From the IMG/VR virus record IMGVR_UViG_3300047994_000427, positions 1 through 35,912 of that record: 35,912 nt of DNA. One strand, 5' to 3'. Within the stretch, counting starts at the first letter, position 1, and every line of letters begins with the position of its first letter. Under the pieces are notes generated by a model. The model was not told where the DNA came from. It made no database searches and worked only from the letters and a program-made list of their open reading frames with translations. Shown here piece after piece: positions 7,617 through 14,615 of this stretch. Origin of the DNA: a virus. The position numbers were made by a program, and so were the translations under genes.

Positions 7617-8828
7617 TTAGTATTCGCTGCCGGAAATGGTGCTGTACACGTCTTGAGCTTGGTTATCCTTATTCGTCATGATGATACGAATTTTGGCGCC
7701 AGCTCCGCTATCGGTAATAGTCAGAATGTCAAGGTTGATAGAAATGTTCGGAGTTGCAGTTGAGTTGAATCCAACCCAATAAGTCGTGAACGTGGTGCCG
7801 TCTGGAGAAATCTGAACTTCTGCCTTCAGCTTGCCAGAAGCAGATGCCCAGAACATCTTACCTTTAAAGGTTTTAGATGCCGTAATGGTGTAGTCGTGGT
7901 TAACGCTAGAACCAGCCGCGACGCTTGCCGAGGTGTTGTACTTGTTAACCTCTGCGCCCAGCGTGGTGTTAACCACCGTGACTGGAACTGGATTAGTGCT
8001 TGTAACGTCTGCGCCGGCAACTGCCAGATTAGCGGCAACGCGCAGGGTTTGAGCGCCAGTTGCTCCGTTACCAAAGTTAGCAGCACCAGTGGCGTTACCG
8101 ATTTGGGAAGCAGTTCTGATCGTGCTTGCGCCAACAGCGCCATAGTTGGTGTCAACCGTGGTAGGGAAGTTGGAAACCGTAACAATGCTTGCGCTCGTAA
8201 GAGGCGCGATGATTAACCTACCGCTCGAATCCAATTGGATCGCGGATTGCTGACCATTCGTAAGCGTTGGGAAAGCAGTGTTATAAAGACCGCCAGCTAG
8301 AGACGAGAACGAAGCTGCCGTACCGCCAGATGCAGAGCCGTCAGATTGATCTTTAGTAATCCAAGGACTCGTACCTTGGTTCACAGAGCCGATTGTGTTA
8401 GAACCAGTTGGCAGTGGGCTATTTGGCGAAAGGGCAACGACGAACGAAGGGTCAGCAGCTGCCGCAGCAGTTGAAGCCGCTTTGATAGCAACGTTACTTG
8501 TTCCGTCAGTGACGCGAACGAACCAACCGTTAGCAGCCGTATTGGCAGTGCCTTGGTTAGCCGTAACCACATCAGCTGATGTCAGCGCGCGAATTTGGCG
8601 AGGGTCGATTTGCGTACCGGCAACGTTAATGCCGACGTCAAGAGCACGTTGTCCACCGCTTGCTTGAGAGGTGATCGCCGTACCTGCGCCGTCGAAAAGG
8701 TTACTGGAAACGTGACCCGCAGACGAAATGGCAAGTAACTGGCTAGGTGTTGTACCGTCAGCAAGAAACGCAACTACGTCGCCGTTAGTTTGTGTCCTTA
8801 CTGGTAATGAACTATTAAAATCAGCCAT
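7617..8828 (-). CDS. Modular tail fibre-type virion protein, paralogue of 5763-7538
   Basis: A 403-residue Gly/Ala/Thr/Ser-rich beta-repeat protein. Blocks NQGTAN...KAAST...SPNS, NTIGSVNQGT, GGLYNTAFPTLTNGQQ and SNFPTTVDTNYG...TASQIGNATGAA recur in the downstream protein with the order rearranged. The C-terminal 120 residues form a compact beta domain. The ribosome binding site is AAGGGG. It is followed by a strong terminator. Confidence 0.65.
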   Translation of the reverse strand: MADFNSSLPVRTQTNGDVVAFLADGTTPSQLLAISSAGHVSSNLFDGAGTAITSQASGGQRALDVGINVAGTQIDPRQIRALTSADVVTANQGTANTAANGWFVRVTDGTSNVAIKAASTAAAAADPSFVVALSPNSPLPTGSNTIGSVNQGTSPWITKDQSDGSASGGTAASFSSLAGGLYNTAFPTLTNGQQSAIQLDSSGRLIIAPLTSASIVTVSNFPTTVDTNYGAVGASTIRTASQIGNATGAANFGNGATGAQTLRVAANLAVAGADVTSTNPVPVTVVNTTLGAEVNKYNTSASVAAGSSVNHDYTITASKTFKGKMFWASASGKLKAEVQISPDGTTFTTYWVGFNSTATPNISINLDILTITDSGAGAKIRIIMTNKDNQAQDVYSTISGSEY

Positions 8829-8839
8829 GATCTATCCCC

Positions 8840-9034
8840 TTATTTCTTAAGCTCTTCCTGAGCTGCCTGAATTTTTGCCAAAAGTTCTTCTTCTTTGCTT
8901 TTGGAAATTTCAATACTCGACTCAATACGTGCGATCTGTTCTTGCATCTCAAGAATGCGCAATTCCTGCTCATCTCTGGCAGCGTTGACTCGTTTATATT
9001 CGTTTTGAAGCTTTCTAAGCTCTAAAATGGTCAT
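8840..9034 (-). CDS. Small coiled-coil protein
   Basis: A 64-residue, almost entirely heptad-patterned charged helix. AGGAGAG precedes the ATG. It lies between virion protein genes with short spacers. A fibre trimerisation or chaperone role is plausible but unproven. Confidence 0.65.
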   Translation of the reverse strand: MTILELRKLQNEYKRVNAARDEQELRILEMQEQIARIESSIEISKSKEEELLAKIQAAQEELKK

Positions 9035-9057
9035 AATATTCTCTCCTGATAAGATTG

Positions 9058-9930
9058 CTACAAATTGATTTCCAGGACTTGGATACGTGCCTCAAAAGCA
9101 CCTGGATCAGGCCTGTCGTGCCTGACCTGAATTTTCACTGTATCGCCTGCATTTAGGACTAATCCTGAGTCATTTCCACTAGTAAAATCAAACATTTGTG
9201 TAAGATCGCCGCCAAACATGGTTCGCACGGTATCTTGAACAACTCCGTTAATTAGGAGGTCGTACCTGGCAATGTTTTCGCCAGAAACAGGACATCTTTG
9301 CAGTACGGCCTGCTTACCCACCGGTACGGTGTAGGTATTAAGCTGCGTAATGGCACCAGAAGGTACTGCTAGGATTTCGTTGTATTTGCTTACAGTTAGG
9401 GTATTGGAGGCCGGCGCAGACGAGATAACGACGTTAATGGAGCCGTCTGGATTAGGCTCGATCGAATTACCGTTAGTGCCCTTTACGACGACATCGCCAA
9501 TAGCCACGGTGCCATCGAAAACGATGGGCATAGGATTATCAATGTCGTAATAATTCCCATACTTATCTACTTGAACGACTCGGTCAGCAACTACTGGATC
9601 TGATTCGTAAATAGCGCTATAATGGTCTTTATCTGGGATGTTGTTTTTAGGCTGCTGTTCAGCGCCAATAGCCGCGCCGTTTGCCGTAGTCCAGGCGGAC
9701 AGGTCTATGGGGATCCAGGATGCGATTTTATTGTCTACCGCACCTACGATCAGGAGGGTTTTGCTTAAAACGCGTTTGACTTGGACAGGAAGGGTATTGG
9801 AGTTGTCTTTTAGGTAAGCAACCTGCTTAATGCGAAACCCAGCAGTATCAGCTACTTGGAGCTGTCCAGTGGTCGTACCATTAGCGGTGAGGAGCTGCGG
9901 AGAGACCGCGTCCCATTTTTGCTCTAACAT
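9058..9930 (-). CDS. Virion structural protein of the fibre cluster
   Basis: A 290-residue beta-rich protein. Its C-terminal half (about 175-290) looks like a jelly-roll-type domain ending in VLEINL. The middle contains a short fibre-type linker (DGSINVVISSAPASN). It is the first gene after the tRNA array, with a TAATCTTTA motif 47 nt upstream. No specific family is recognised. Confidence 0.55.
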   Translation of the reverse strand: MLEQKWDAVSPQLLTANGTTTGQLQVADTAGFRIKQVAYLKDNSNTLPVQVKRVLSKTLLIVGAVDNKIASWIPIDLSAWTTANGAAIGAEQQPKNNIPDKDHYSAIYESDPVVADRVVQVDKYGNYYDIDNPMPIVFDGTVAIGDVVVKGTNGNSIEPNPDGSINVVISSAPASNTLTVSKYNEILAVPSGAITQLNTYTVPVGKQAVLQRCPVSGENIARYDLLINGVVQDTVRTMFGGDLTQMFDFTSGNDSGLVLNAGDTVKIQVRHDRPDPGAFEARIQVLEINL

Positions 9931-9976
9931 ACCTTTTCCTTAACCATTCGTCCTCAGGCCATCCTGGGGATATGGT

Positions 9977-9985
9977 TAAAGATTA
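9977..9985 (-). promoter_or_regulatory. TAATCTTTA motif
   Basis: An exact minus-strand copy between tRNA-Met and the virion gene starting at 9930, consistent with a promoter for the fibre operon. Confidence 0.35.
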
Positions 9986-9998
9986 GGATAATTTGAAG

Positions 9999-10076
9999 TG
10001 GTAGCGGGTGTTGGACTTGCACCAACCTACTGGGCGTATGAGACCCGGCAGGAACTATCTCCTGTCGAACCCGCTA
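9999..10076 (-). tRNA. tRNA-Met (CAT)
   Basis: The 7 bp acceptor stem TAGCGGG/CCCGCTA, encoded CCA and a seven-base loop CTCATAC give anticodon CAT. The T-loop is TGCAAGT (G at position 55 instead of T). The D-arm is unusual, with stem CAGGA/TCCTG and no GG pair in the loop. Whether it is elongator Met, initiator or a lysidine-modified Ile tRNA cannot be told here. Confidence 0.8.
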
Positions 10077-10082
10077 TTGAAA

Positions 10083-10185
10083 AATTGGCTGGTCAGTTTA
10101 TGCGCCCGGACTACTCATGCAGCGTTCACACTGCGACCATTTAACTTAGCCTAAAACCGCGTTCTGCGCTAAGCACACTTAAAAT
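10083..10185 (-). ncRNA. Structured non-tRNA segment in tRNA array
   Basis: This segment lies between two tRNAs and ends in GACCAGCCA, as if CCA-terminated. On the minus strand it has a hairpin CTTAGC/GCTAAG and a second stem TGGTC/GACCA enclosing a GCAG/CTGC hairpin. It has no TTCRANY T-loop or normal cloverleaf. It could be a degenerate tRNA, a tRNA-like RNA or a spacer RNA. Confidence 0.4.
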
Positions 10186-10278
10186 TGGCTGGGGAGGCAG
10201 GACTCGAACCTGCACAATCGCTTTCGCGAAGGAGACCGGTTAACAGCCGGCTGCAATACCAATTCTGCTCACTCCCCA
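10186..10278 (-). tRNA. tRNA-Asn (GTT) with long variable arm
   Basis: Acceptor TGGGGAG/CTCCCCA, discriminator G and encoded CCA. The anticodon loop is CTGTTAA on a GCCGG/CCGGT stem, giving GTT. The T-arm GCAGG-TTCGAGT-CCTGC is canonical. Between the anticodon and T stems lie about 21 nt containing the hairpin TCGC-GAAA-GCGA, a class II variable arm not expected for Asn. Confidence 0.75.
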
Positions 10279-10281
10279 ATA

Positions 10282-10292
10282 TTATATCATAA
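10282..10292 (-). promoter_or_regulatory. Putative phage promoter motif inside tRNA array
   Basis: An exact TTATGATATAA on the minus strand directly upstream of tRNA-Asn. It may start a transcript covering the last tRNAs of the array. Confidence 0.35.
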
Positions 10293-10293
10293 A

Positions 10294-10375
10294 TGGTATT
10301 CGAGGAGGGATTTGAACCCTCACGCTTTCGCACTGGTTTCTAAGACCAGCATGTCTGCCGTTCCATCACTCGAAT
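10294..10375 (-). tRNA. tRNA-Leu (TAG)
   Basis: Acceptor ATTCGAG/CTCGAAT, discriminator A and CCA. The anticodon arm CTGGT-CTTAGAA-ACCAG gives TAG. It has a short class II variable arm (GCGAAAGC) and T-loop TTCAAAT. Confidence 0.9.
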
Positions 10376-10450
10376 TGGTCAGGACCTGGAGAGCTGCCCT
10401 CCGTTCTCTACCGTCACAAGGTAGCGCTTTTCTAATTAAGCTAGGTCCTA
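10376..10450 (-). tRNA. tRNA-His (GTG), atypical T-arm
   Basis: Acceptor TAGGACC pairs with GGTCCTG, with a first T-G wobble. The D-arm is GCTT/AAGC. The anticodon arm CTACC-TTGTGAC-GGTAG gives GTG. The T-arm is GGAG-GGCAGCT-CTCC, lacking the TTC motif and one pair. CCA is encoded. Confidence 0.65.
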
Positions 10451-10452
10451 CT

Positions 10453-10529
10453 TGGCCGTGCCGCTCAGATTTGAACTGAGAACTTGAGTTTCGTAGACTC
10501 GCGTTTTAATCCGCTTAAACTACGGCACG
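10453..10529 (-). tRNA. tRNA-Arg (ACG)
   Basis: Acceptor CGTGCCG/CGGCACG, anticodon loop CTACGAA, T-arm CTCAG-TTCAAAT-CTGAG and encoded CCA. ACG would need A-to-I editing at the wobble base. Confidence 0.88.
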
Positions 10530-10536
10530 TATCTTT

Positions 10537-10610
10537 TGGCTGCGGATCTGAGAATCGAACTCAGGTTTTCGGCTTCAGAGACCGTGGTCCTACCATTGGA
10601 CGAATCCGCA
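10537..10610 (-). tRNA. tRNA-Gln (CTG)
   Basis: Acceptor TGCGGAT/ATCCGCA, D-arm GTCC/GGAC, anticodon loop CTCTGAA, T-arm CTGAG-TTCGATT-CTCAG and CCA. Confidence 0.9.
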
Positions 10611-10617
10611 ACAAACT

Positions 10618-10693
10618 TGGCTGGGGAACTGGGATTCGAACCCAGGTGAGCGGTTTCAAAGACCGCCATATTGGACCGCTATATGATCCCCCA
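10618..10693 (-). tRNA. tRNA-Gln (TTG)
   Basis: Acceptor TGGGGGA/TTCCCCA, D-stem ATAT/ATAT, anticodon arm GCGGT-CTTTGAA-ACCGC, T-arm CTGGG-TTCGAAT-CCCAG and CCA. Confidence 0.9.
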
Positions 10694-10704
10694 ATTTTAA
10701 AACT

Positions 10705-10779
10705 TGGTATTGCTTATGGGTATCGATCCCATTTTGTCCGGTTGAAAGCCGGGGGTCCTAGCCAGTAGACGAAAGCAAT
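10705..10779 (-). tRNA. tRNA-Glu (TTC)
   Basis: Acceptor ATTGCTT/AAGCAAT, anticodon arm CCGG-CTTTCAA-CCGG and T-arm ATGGG-ATCGATA-CCCAT. T54 is replaced by A. CCA is encoded. Confidence 0.88.
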
Positions 10780-10783
10780 ATTT

Positions 10784-10869
10784 TGGTCCCGCGACATGGA
10801 ATCGAACCACATCTGCCTTGCGACACTTGGTTTACAGCCAAGCCCCTTCCCATTCAGGTGCATCGCGGG
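10784..10869 (-). tRNA. tRNA-Tyr (GTA)
   Basis: Acceptor CCCGCGA/TCGCGGG, anticodon arm CTTGG-CTGTAAA-CCAAG, class II variable arm, T-loop TTCGATT, discriminator A and CCA. Confidence 0.88.
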
Positions 10870-10877
10870 AACTAATT

Positions 10878-10953
10878 TGGCAGTGCCAACGGGATTCGCA
10901 CCCGTGTTTTCCGCTGGACAGGCGGACGTACTAGACTTCTGTACGATGGCACT
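10878..10953 (-). tRNA. tRNA-Asp (GTC)
   Basis: Acceptor AGTGCCA/TGGCACT, D-stem GTAC/GTAC, anticodon arm TCCGC-CTGTCCA-GCGGA and CCA. T-arm ACGGG-TGCGAAT-CCCGT has G at position 55. Confidence 0.88.
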
Positions 10954-10960
10954 ACATAAA

Positions 10961-11038
10961 TGGTCTAAGTGGCTGGGATCGAACCAGCATCTTCCTGCCT
11001 CCAAAGCAGCACGGATTCCCTTTTCCCGTCACACCTAG
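10961..11038 (-). tRNA. tRNA-Pro (TGG), first copy
   Basis: Acceptor CTAGGTG/CACTTAG with one G-T pair, D-stem ACGG/CCGT, anticodon arm CTGC-TTTGGAG-GCAG, T-arm GCTGG-TTCGATC-CCAGC and CCA. Confidence 0.85.
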
Positions 11039-11040
11039 TC

Positions 11041-11115
11041 TGTCGGCGCGCTTTGCGCTGCCATAACCTCTTTTGACCAGGGCAGCCCTCTTTCGAGCCT
11101 CTTCACCGCCCTGGT
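11041..11115 (-). ncRNA. Structured leader segment upstream of tRNA-Pro
   Basis: On the minus strand a 9 bp stem GACCAGGGC/GCCCTGGTC encloses a CTC-GAAA-GAG hairpin. Nearer the tRNA there is a GCGC-AAA-GCGC hairpin. It is neither a tRNA nor a recognised riboswitch, and it lies just after a terminator. Confidence 0.4.
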
Positions 11116-11118
11116 CGT

Positions 11119-11157
11119 TAAAAATAAAAAAGCCCTCGGTCTTGCGACGGAGGGCTT
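11119..11157 (-). terminator. Rho-independent terminator (minus strand)
   Basis: AGCCCTC/GAGGGCT arms with an inner GTC/GAC pairing are followed on the minus strand by TTTTTTATTTTT. It separates the two halves of the tRNA array. Confidence 0.8.
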
Positions 11158-11332
11158 TAAACTCATCAAAATTTAGATAAATTATAGCCCTACGTGTTCA
11201 CGTCCTCTGGATTGCGATCGAGATGTTGAGGGTAATAATTCATTTTCATAAAATCACTATATCATAGATTAGGGCGCTGGCAAATTATATTTATTAAAAT
11301 TACCGATTTTTTCGGTTTTAAGTAATTTTAAT
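11158..11332 (-). promoter_or_regulatory. AT-rich spacer with promoter motif inside tRNA array
   Basis: CTATGATATAG at 11257-11267 (minus) resembles the phage promoter motif. A 19-codon minus ORF (MKMNYYPQHLD...) starts just after it, without a clear ribosome binding site. An ACCGA/TCGGT hairpin near 11302-11316 may end the upstream tRNA transcript. Nothing else is seen. Confidence 0.35.
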
Positions 11333-11407
11333 TGGAGCGGCATATCGGAATCGGACCGATGAATCCTGATTGGAAGTCAGGCATGTTACCACTAGCATCA
11401 ATGCCGC
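11333..11407 (-). tRNA. tRNA-Gly (TCC)
   Basis: Acceptor GCGGCAT/ATGCCGC, discriminator T, anticodon arm CCTGA-CTTCCAA-TCAGG, T-loop TCCGATT and CCA. Confidence 0.9.
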
Positions 11408-11415
11408 ACTCTAAT

Positions 11416-11502
11416 TGGAGCTGGTGGTAGGATTCGCACCTACGATGGGATTGCTCCGCTAGTTTACAAAACTAGTCCACTCGGCTTCTATGGGACACCA
11501 GC
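11416..11502 (-). tRNA. tRNA-Thr (TGT) with long variable arm
   Basis: Acceptor GCTGGTG/CACCAGC, discriminator T and CCA. Anticodon arm CTAGT-TTTGTAA-ACTAG gives TGT. About 15 nt with a GGA-GCAA-TCC hairpin form a class II variable arm, unusual for Thr. T-loop TGCGAAT has G at position 55. Confidence 0.78.
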
Positions 11503-11509
11503 ATTTAAA

Positions 11510-11599
11510 TGGCAGAGGGAAAGAGATTCGAACTCTTGAGCGAATTACTCCGCTTCTTCCTTAGCACGGAAGTGGTTTCAGCCACTCACCCATCCCTCT
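11510..11599 (-). tRNA. tRNA-Ser (GCT)
   Basis: Acceptor AGAGGGA/TCCCTCT, discriminator G, anticodon arm CTTCC-GTGCTAA-GGAAG, long variable arm, T-arm AAGAG-TTCGAAT-CTCTT and CCA. Confidence 0.9.
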
Positions 11600-11605
11600 A
11601 AAAAA

Positions 11606-11682
11606 TGGTCTCGTAGATAGGGTTCGAACCTATAGTCTTGGCCTTAGAAGTGCCCTGCTCTATCCATTTGAGCTACTACGAG
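11606..11682 (-). tRNA. tRNA-Arg (TCT)
   Basis: Acceptor CTCGTAG/CTACGAG, D-arm GCTC/GAGC, T-arm ATAGG-TTCGAAC-CCTAT and CCA. Anticodon loop CTTCTAA sits on a weak stem with only three central G-C pairs. Confidence 0.82.
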
Positions 11683-11685
11683 AAA

Positions 11686-11788
11686 AATCGGCGCAGGTAC
11701 TTGGCCAGACTGATTAGGCCCGACTGTTCCCTCGCCTAAGGTGTACCGCGATATTCCTTGGGAATCATCCAAGATAGGTACTCCGAAT
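11686..11788 (-). ncRNA. Structured non-tRNA segment in tRNA array
   Basis: On the minus strand it contains GTACC/GGTAC enclosing a CTTGG-ATGATTC-CCAAG hairpin, followed by TTAGGC/GCCTAA. GTACC occurs again near the 3' end and could compete for the same partner. The segment closes with TCGG/CCGA before a T-run. There is no T-arm, D-arm or CCA. The class is unknown. Confidence 0.4.
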
Positions 11789-11790
11789 AT

Positions 11791-11868
11791 TGGTCGGGCA
11801 TACTGGATTCGAACCAATGACCCCTTGCTCCCAAAGCAAGTGCTCTAGCCAGGCTGAGCTAATGCCCG
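11791..11868 (-). tRNA. tRNA-Pro (TGG), second copy
   Basis: Acceptor CGGGCAT/ATGCCCG, D-arm GCTC/GAGC, anticodon arm CTTGC-TTTGGGA-GCAAG, T-arm ATTGG-TTCGAAT-CCAGT, discriminator A and CCA. It is the first tRNA of the array. Confidence 0.9.
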
Positions 11869-11874
11869 AAAAAC

Positions 11875-11904
11875 ACTGTAACAGCTAAACTCCTTAAACG
11901 TCAA
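11875..11904 (-). promoter_or_regulatory. Sigma-70-like promoter for tRNA array
   Basis: On the minus strand TTGACG (11904-11899), an 18 bp spacer and TACAGT (11880-11875) lie just before tRNA-Pro. The -35 directly follows the T-run of the tail-tube terminator. Confidence 0.5.
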
Positions 11905-11942
11905 AAATAAAAAAGCCCCCTGACTTTGCAGTCAGAGGGCTT
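11905..11942 (-). terminator. Rho-independent terminator after tail tube gene
   Basis: AAGCCCTCTGAC/GTCAGGGGGCTT hairpin on the minus strand, followed by TTTTTATTTTTGA. It ends the sheath-tube transcript before the tRNA array. Confidence 0.8.
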
Positions 11943-11968
11943 CGAAATCATTAGACTTTTAGTCTAAA

Positions 11969-12421
11969 TTAAGGAAGGGAGACTGCGCCCGTTCCTTCAT
12001 CCTGGTCACCAGCTTCGTCACTGAGTCTAAGTCCCGTATAGTTGATCGTGATCTTAGAGGTCGCGCGACTGTTGTGGTTGCCGTTGTAACTGTTCGGCAC
12101 GCAACCGATAGCGGTCAGAATGGTTTTCCCAGACTGGCGATCGACAATAGCGAGCGTAACGCCATCAAGAGTCAGAAGATCTTGAAGCTTAGGAACAGCA
12201 GGAAGAACGTGAGGACCTTGTCCGACCACGCGGAAGCCAGCGCACGAAATCGTGACTGCTTCATACGAGGTAGGAGTGATCTCTGCTGGGCTATAGCGGC
12301 CAAGCAGATGAATGGGCTCAGTTCCGATATTCATATTGTAGGTTGCAGATTCGTAAATGCCAACCAACTGGTTGTTGACATAGACCTTTGCTCTTGCACC
12401 TGTTAAGACTTGCGATGGCAT
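11969..12421 (-). CDS. Tail tube protein
   Basis: A 150-residue beta-rich protein following the sheath gene, the standard position of the contractile tail tube. It shows the expected pattern: an N-terminal segment with VYVNNQLVGI, a central beta domain, and a C-terminal strand ending in a flexible acidic tail. AAGGAGA precedes the ATG. It would polymerise into the inner tube through which DNA passes. The call rests on size, fold character and adjacency to the sheath. Confidence 0.8.
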   Translation of the reverse strand: MPSQVLTGARAKVYVNNQLVGIYESATYNMNIGTEPIHLLGRYSPAEITPTSYEAVTISCAGFRVVGQGPHVLPAVPKLQDLLTLDGVTLAIVDRQSGKTILTAIGCVPNSYNGNHNSRATSKITINYTGLRLSDEAGDQDEGTGAVSLP

Positions 12422-12446
12422 ATGCTATCTCCTTATTTACCTTAGA

Positions 12447-14603
12447 TTAGGCTGCACTCTGGACTTGAGAGATGCTGATGTTGATTGGGATGAAATAGAT
12501 AGCCGTAGCCAACTTGATCTCAACTTGAACGTCCATCTCTGGTCCGTTGATTTGAATGCCCTGGTTTTTATAACCAAGTGGGGCATCCGTGCTTGCCGCA
12601 ATAAGCTTTTGCTTTTTGTACTGGTCCATCTTCTGAGCCAGATAAGCCAAGCCCGTAGCTGCATCGACGTCCGCCAGCGATTTACCGACGAATGCGATGA
12701 AGAAGCTTTGAGCAAGGTCAAGCGCGATCAGGTCAGATGCGTAAACGGCTTGAATGCTGTTGTACACGAAGTTCGTGTCAAAGCCGTAAGTCGTTTGGTC
12801 GCTGACCCAGTAGTCGCGGCTCGTATCCGCAGATAGGAACAGCAATCCGGCATCAAGAGCGTCACTGACACTTCCTGGATCGCCAGAATCGAATCCGACT
12901 GGATCCGTGAAGCTAATCACGTTAGCAGCCTTATTCAGAATGGACTTGTAGAAGCCACCTGCTTGCATGCCTGCCGCAGTAACGGCAGCCATCCAAGGCT
13001 GGAAGAGCGTGATCACGCCAACACTGTTGACTTGGCTGATCTGTTGCATCGTGAGCGAGCAACGATAGTTGCCGAGGCCTTGAGCAGCAGATTTAGCGTT
13101 ATTGTAAGTGTCGAGCAGCGACATGATTGCCGTTCTGTTGCGCTTGAGTTCAGGCGTGCTGAATTCGATGCAATGACTCTTGGTTGCAGCATTAATTGCG
13201 GCAATCGTGTAAGTCGAACTAGAATCGGTAAGCCCTGCAGCGATGTCGGACGAAGCATCTTGCGAGAACAGAGGAACGAGGATGTTCGCCTGAACCGTTG
13301 CAAGCTGACTAAGGACATTAACAATGTCTGCTGCGAGCGTTGCACCACGTTGTCCGCCAGACAGGAAGACTGCTGCGGCCATTGGGGCAGGAAGACCTGC
13401 ATGTCCATTGGTACCAGCAGCGAACGAAAGAGCAGAGTTATTTGCAGCAATGCTGAAATCGTTTGCAGCTTTCTTGATACGACCTGGCATCAAGCTGGCT
13501 CCGCTTGCGCAGATACCGATTGACGAAACTTCGTCAAGAGCGGTAGGCGAAACTTGATTTGCAGCTGGAGCACAAACAGCCGTATATCCGGTCTGGGACG
13601 AGATATAGGTTGCAAGGTCAGCACAAGTCTTGAACTGGCTGAGTGGGATGCTCAGGTTTCCGCCTGAACCACCAGCAACCGTCGTAGACAGCGTGGTAGC
13701 GTTGATCGTGCAAGTAGCCGTAGTTCCAGCGTAGCCGAGCTGAAGAGCAACGACTGCCGAGACGTCGATTGACTGGCTCAGACCAATGTCTGCGCGGTTG
13801 ACGTCAAGTTCAACGCCTGGCTCTTGAGACGAAACCGTCAGACCTGGAACCAGACCGAGGGAAGCGAGATCGCCAGGAGTAGAGTCGAGCAATTCAACAG
13901 CTTTACCCCAACCCTTGCCGTATGCAGCAGCGTCCACGTTGACCGAGAGTTCGATCGAACTTGGAGCCGATCCAGGAGCGGCAGTGATTGCAAGCGTTGC
14001 AGCGCTAAGTAGAGTGTTCAGCTCGGTAACAAGATGTGGGATCGTGTCATGCTGACCAGGGGTTGCACTCAAAGTGATAACCGAAGCGGCCAGACCGTTC
14101 AAACGAATGGTGAAGCTTGCGCCGTTAAGAGAGGCGCCCAGCGAAGGGATGGTTCCACCAGAAACAGCAGGAGCATCTTCAGCTGCAATCGAAGTGATCT
14201 GATACTTGTAGTTGTTACCAGGAGCGCCGTAGTTCTTATCTTTCAAAGTTCCATAGGTCGTTGGGATAACAGCAGATGCTTGTGAGCCCGTGTTCGTCTT
14301 AACGATGTAAATACGATTGGCTGAGCCAACGATATCCGCATCGCTAGAAGGAGCTGCGAGTTGCTGGAAGGCATCAACAATCTGTCCGCTCAGATACTGA
14401 GCTTTGACCTTGTTGAGCTGGTTAGGAGTGAAAAAGTTATTTTTCAGAGCAGCCTGGTTGTAGCTTGGGCCACCATCTGCTTCTCCGAAGATAACCAGAA
14501 CGCCAGAAGACGAAACGCCAACTGGGCTGCTGATCACGTTAATGAACGGATAAGCGCTAGGAATATTTGTATTAATAGCGCTAGTAGTTAATCTCTGTGC
14601 CAT
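12447..14603 (-). CDS. Contractile tail sheath protein
   Basis: A 718-residue protein. The N-terminal segment with NVISSPVGVSSSGVLVIFGEADGGP, followed by NRIYIVKTN, resembles the start of myovirus sheath proteins. The middle (about 150-420) is a Gly/Ala/Ser-rich variable insertion. The C-terminal part from about 430 carries the conserved sheath core, ending in a beta strand region (IYFIPINISISQV). It is larger than many sheaths (about 400-660 residues), with extra outer domains. It forms the contractile outer tube around the tail tube protein encoded 25 bp downstream. AAGGAG precedes the start. Confidence 0.88.
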   Translation of the reverse strand: MAQRLTTSAINTNIPSAYPFINVISSPVGVSSSGVLVIFGEADGGPSYNQAALKNNFFTPNQLNKVKAQYLSGQIVDAFQQLAAPSSDADIVGSANRIYIVKTNTGSQASAVIPTTYGTLKDKNYGAPGNNYKYQITSIAAEDAPAVSGGTIPSLGASLNGASFTIRLNGLAASVITLSATPGQHDTIPHLVTELNTLLSAATLAITAAPGSAPSSIELSVNVDAAAYGKGWGKAVELLDSTPGDLASLGLVPGLTVSSQEPGVELDVNRADIGLSQSIDVSAVVALQLGYAGTTATCTINATTLSTTVAGGSGGNLSIPLSQFKTCADLATYISSQTGYTAVCAPAANQVSPTALDEVSSIGICASGASLMPGRIKKAANDFSIAANNSALSFAAGTNGHAGLPAPMAAAVFLSGGQRGATLAADIVNVLSQLATVQANILVPLFSQDASSDIAAGLTDSSSTYTIAAINAATKSHCIEFSTPELKRNRTAIMSLLDTYNNAKSAAQGLGNYRCSLTMQQISQVNSVGVITLFQPWMAAVTAAGMQAGGFYKSILNKAANVISFTDPVGFDSGDPGSVSDALDAGLLFLSADTSRDYWVSDQTTYGFDTNFVYNSIQAVYASDLIALDLAQSFFIAFVGKSLADVDAATGLAYLAQKMDQYKKQKLIAASTDAPLGYKNQGIQINGPEMDVQVEIKLATAIYFIPINISISQVQSAA

Positions 14604-14615
14604 TTGTGTTTCTCC

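Noticed and set aside
10484-11038. ORFs in the tRNA array
   Set aside because: They are chance open frames over tRNA genes on the other strand. T-loops and stems explain the sequence.
9931-11968. CRISPR-like repeat array
   Set aside because: The repeated short words (GATTCGAACC and similar) are reverse complements of tRNA T-arms at tRNA spacing, not identical repeats with unique spacers.
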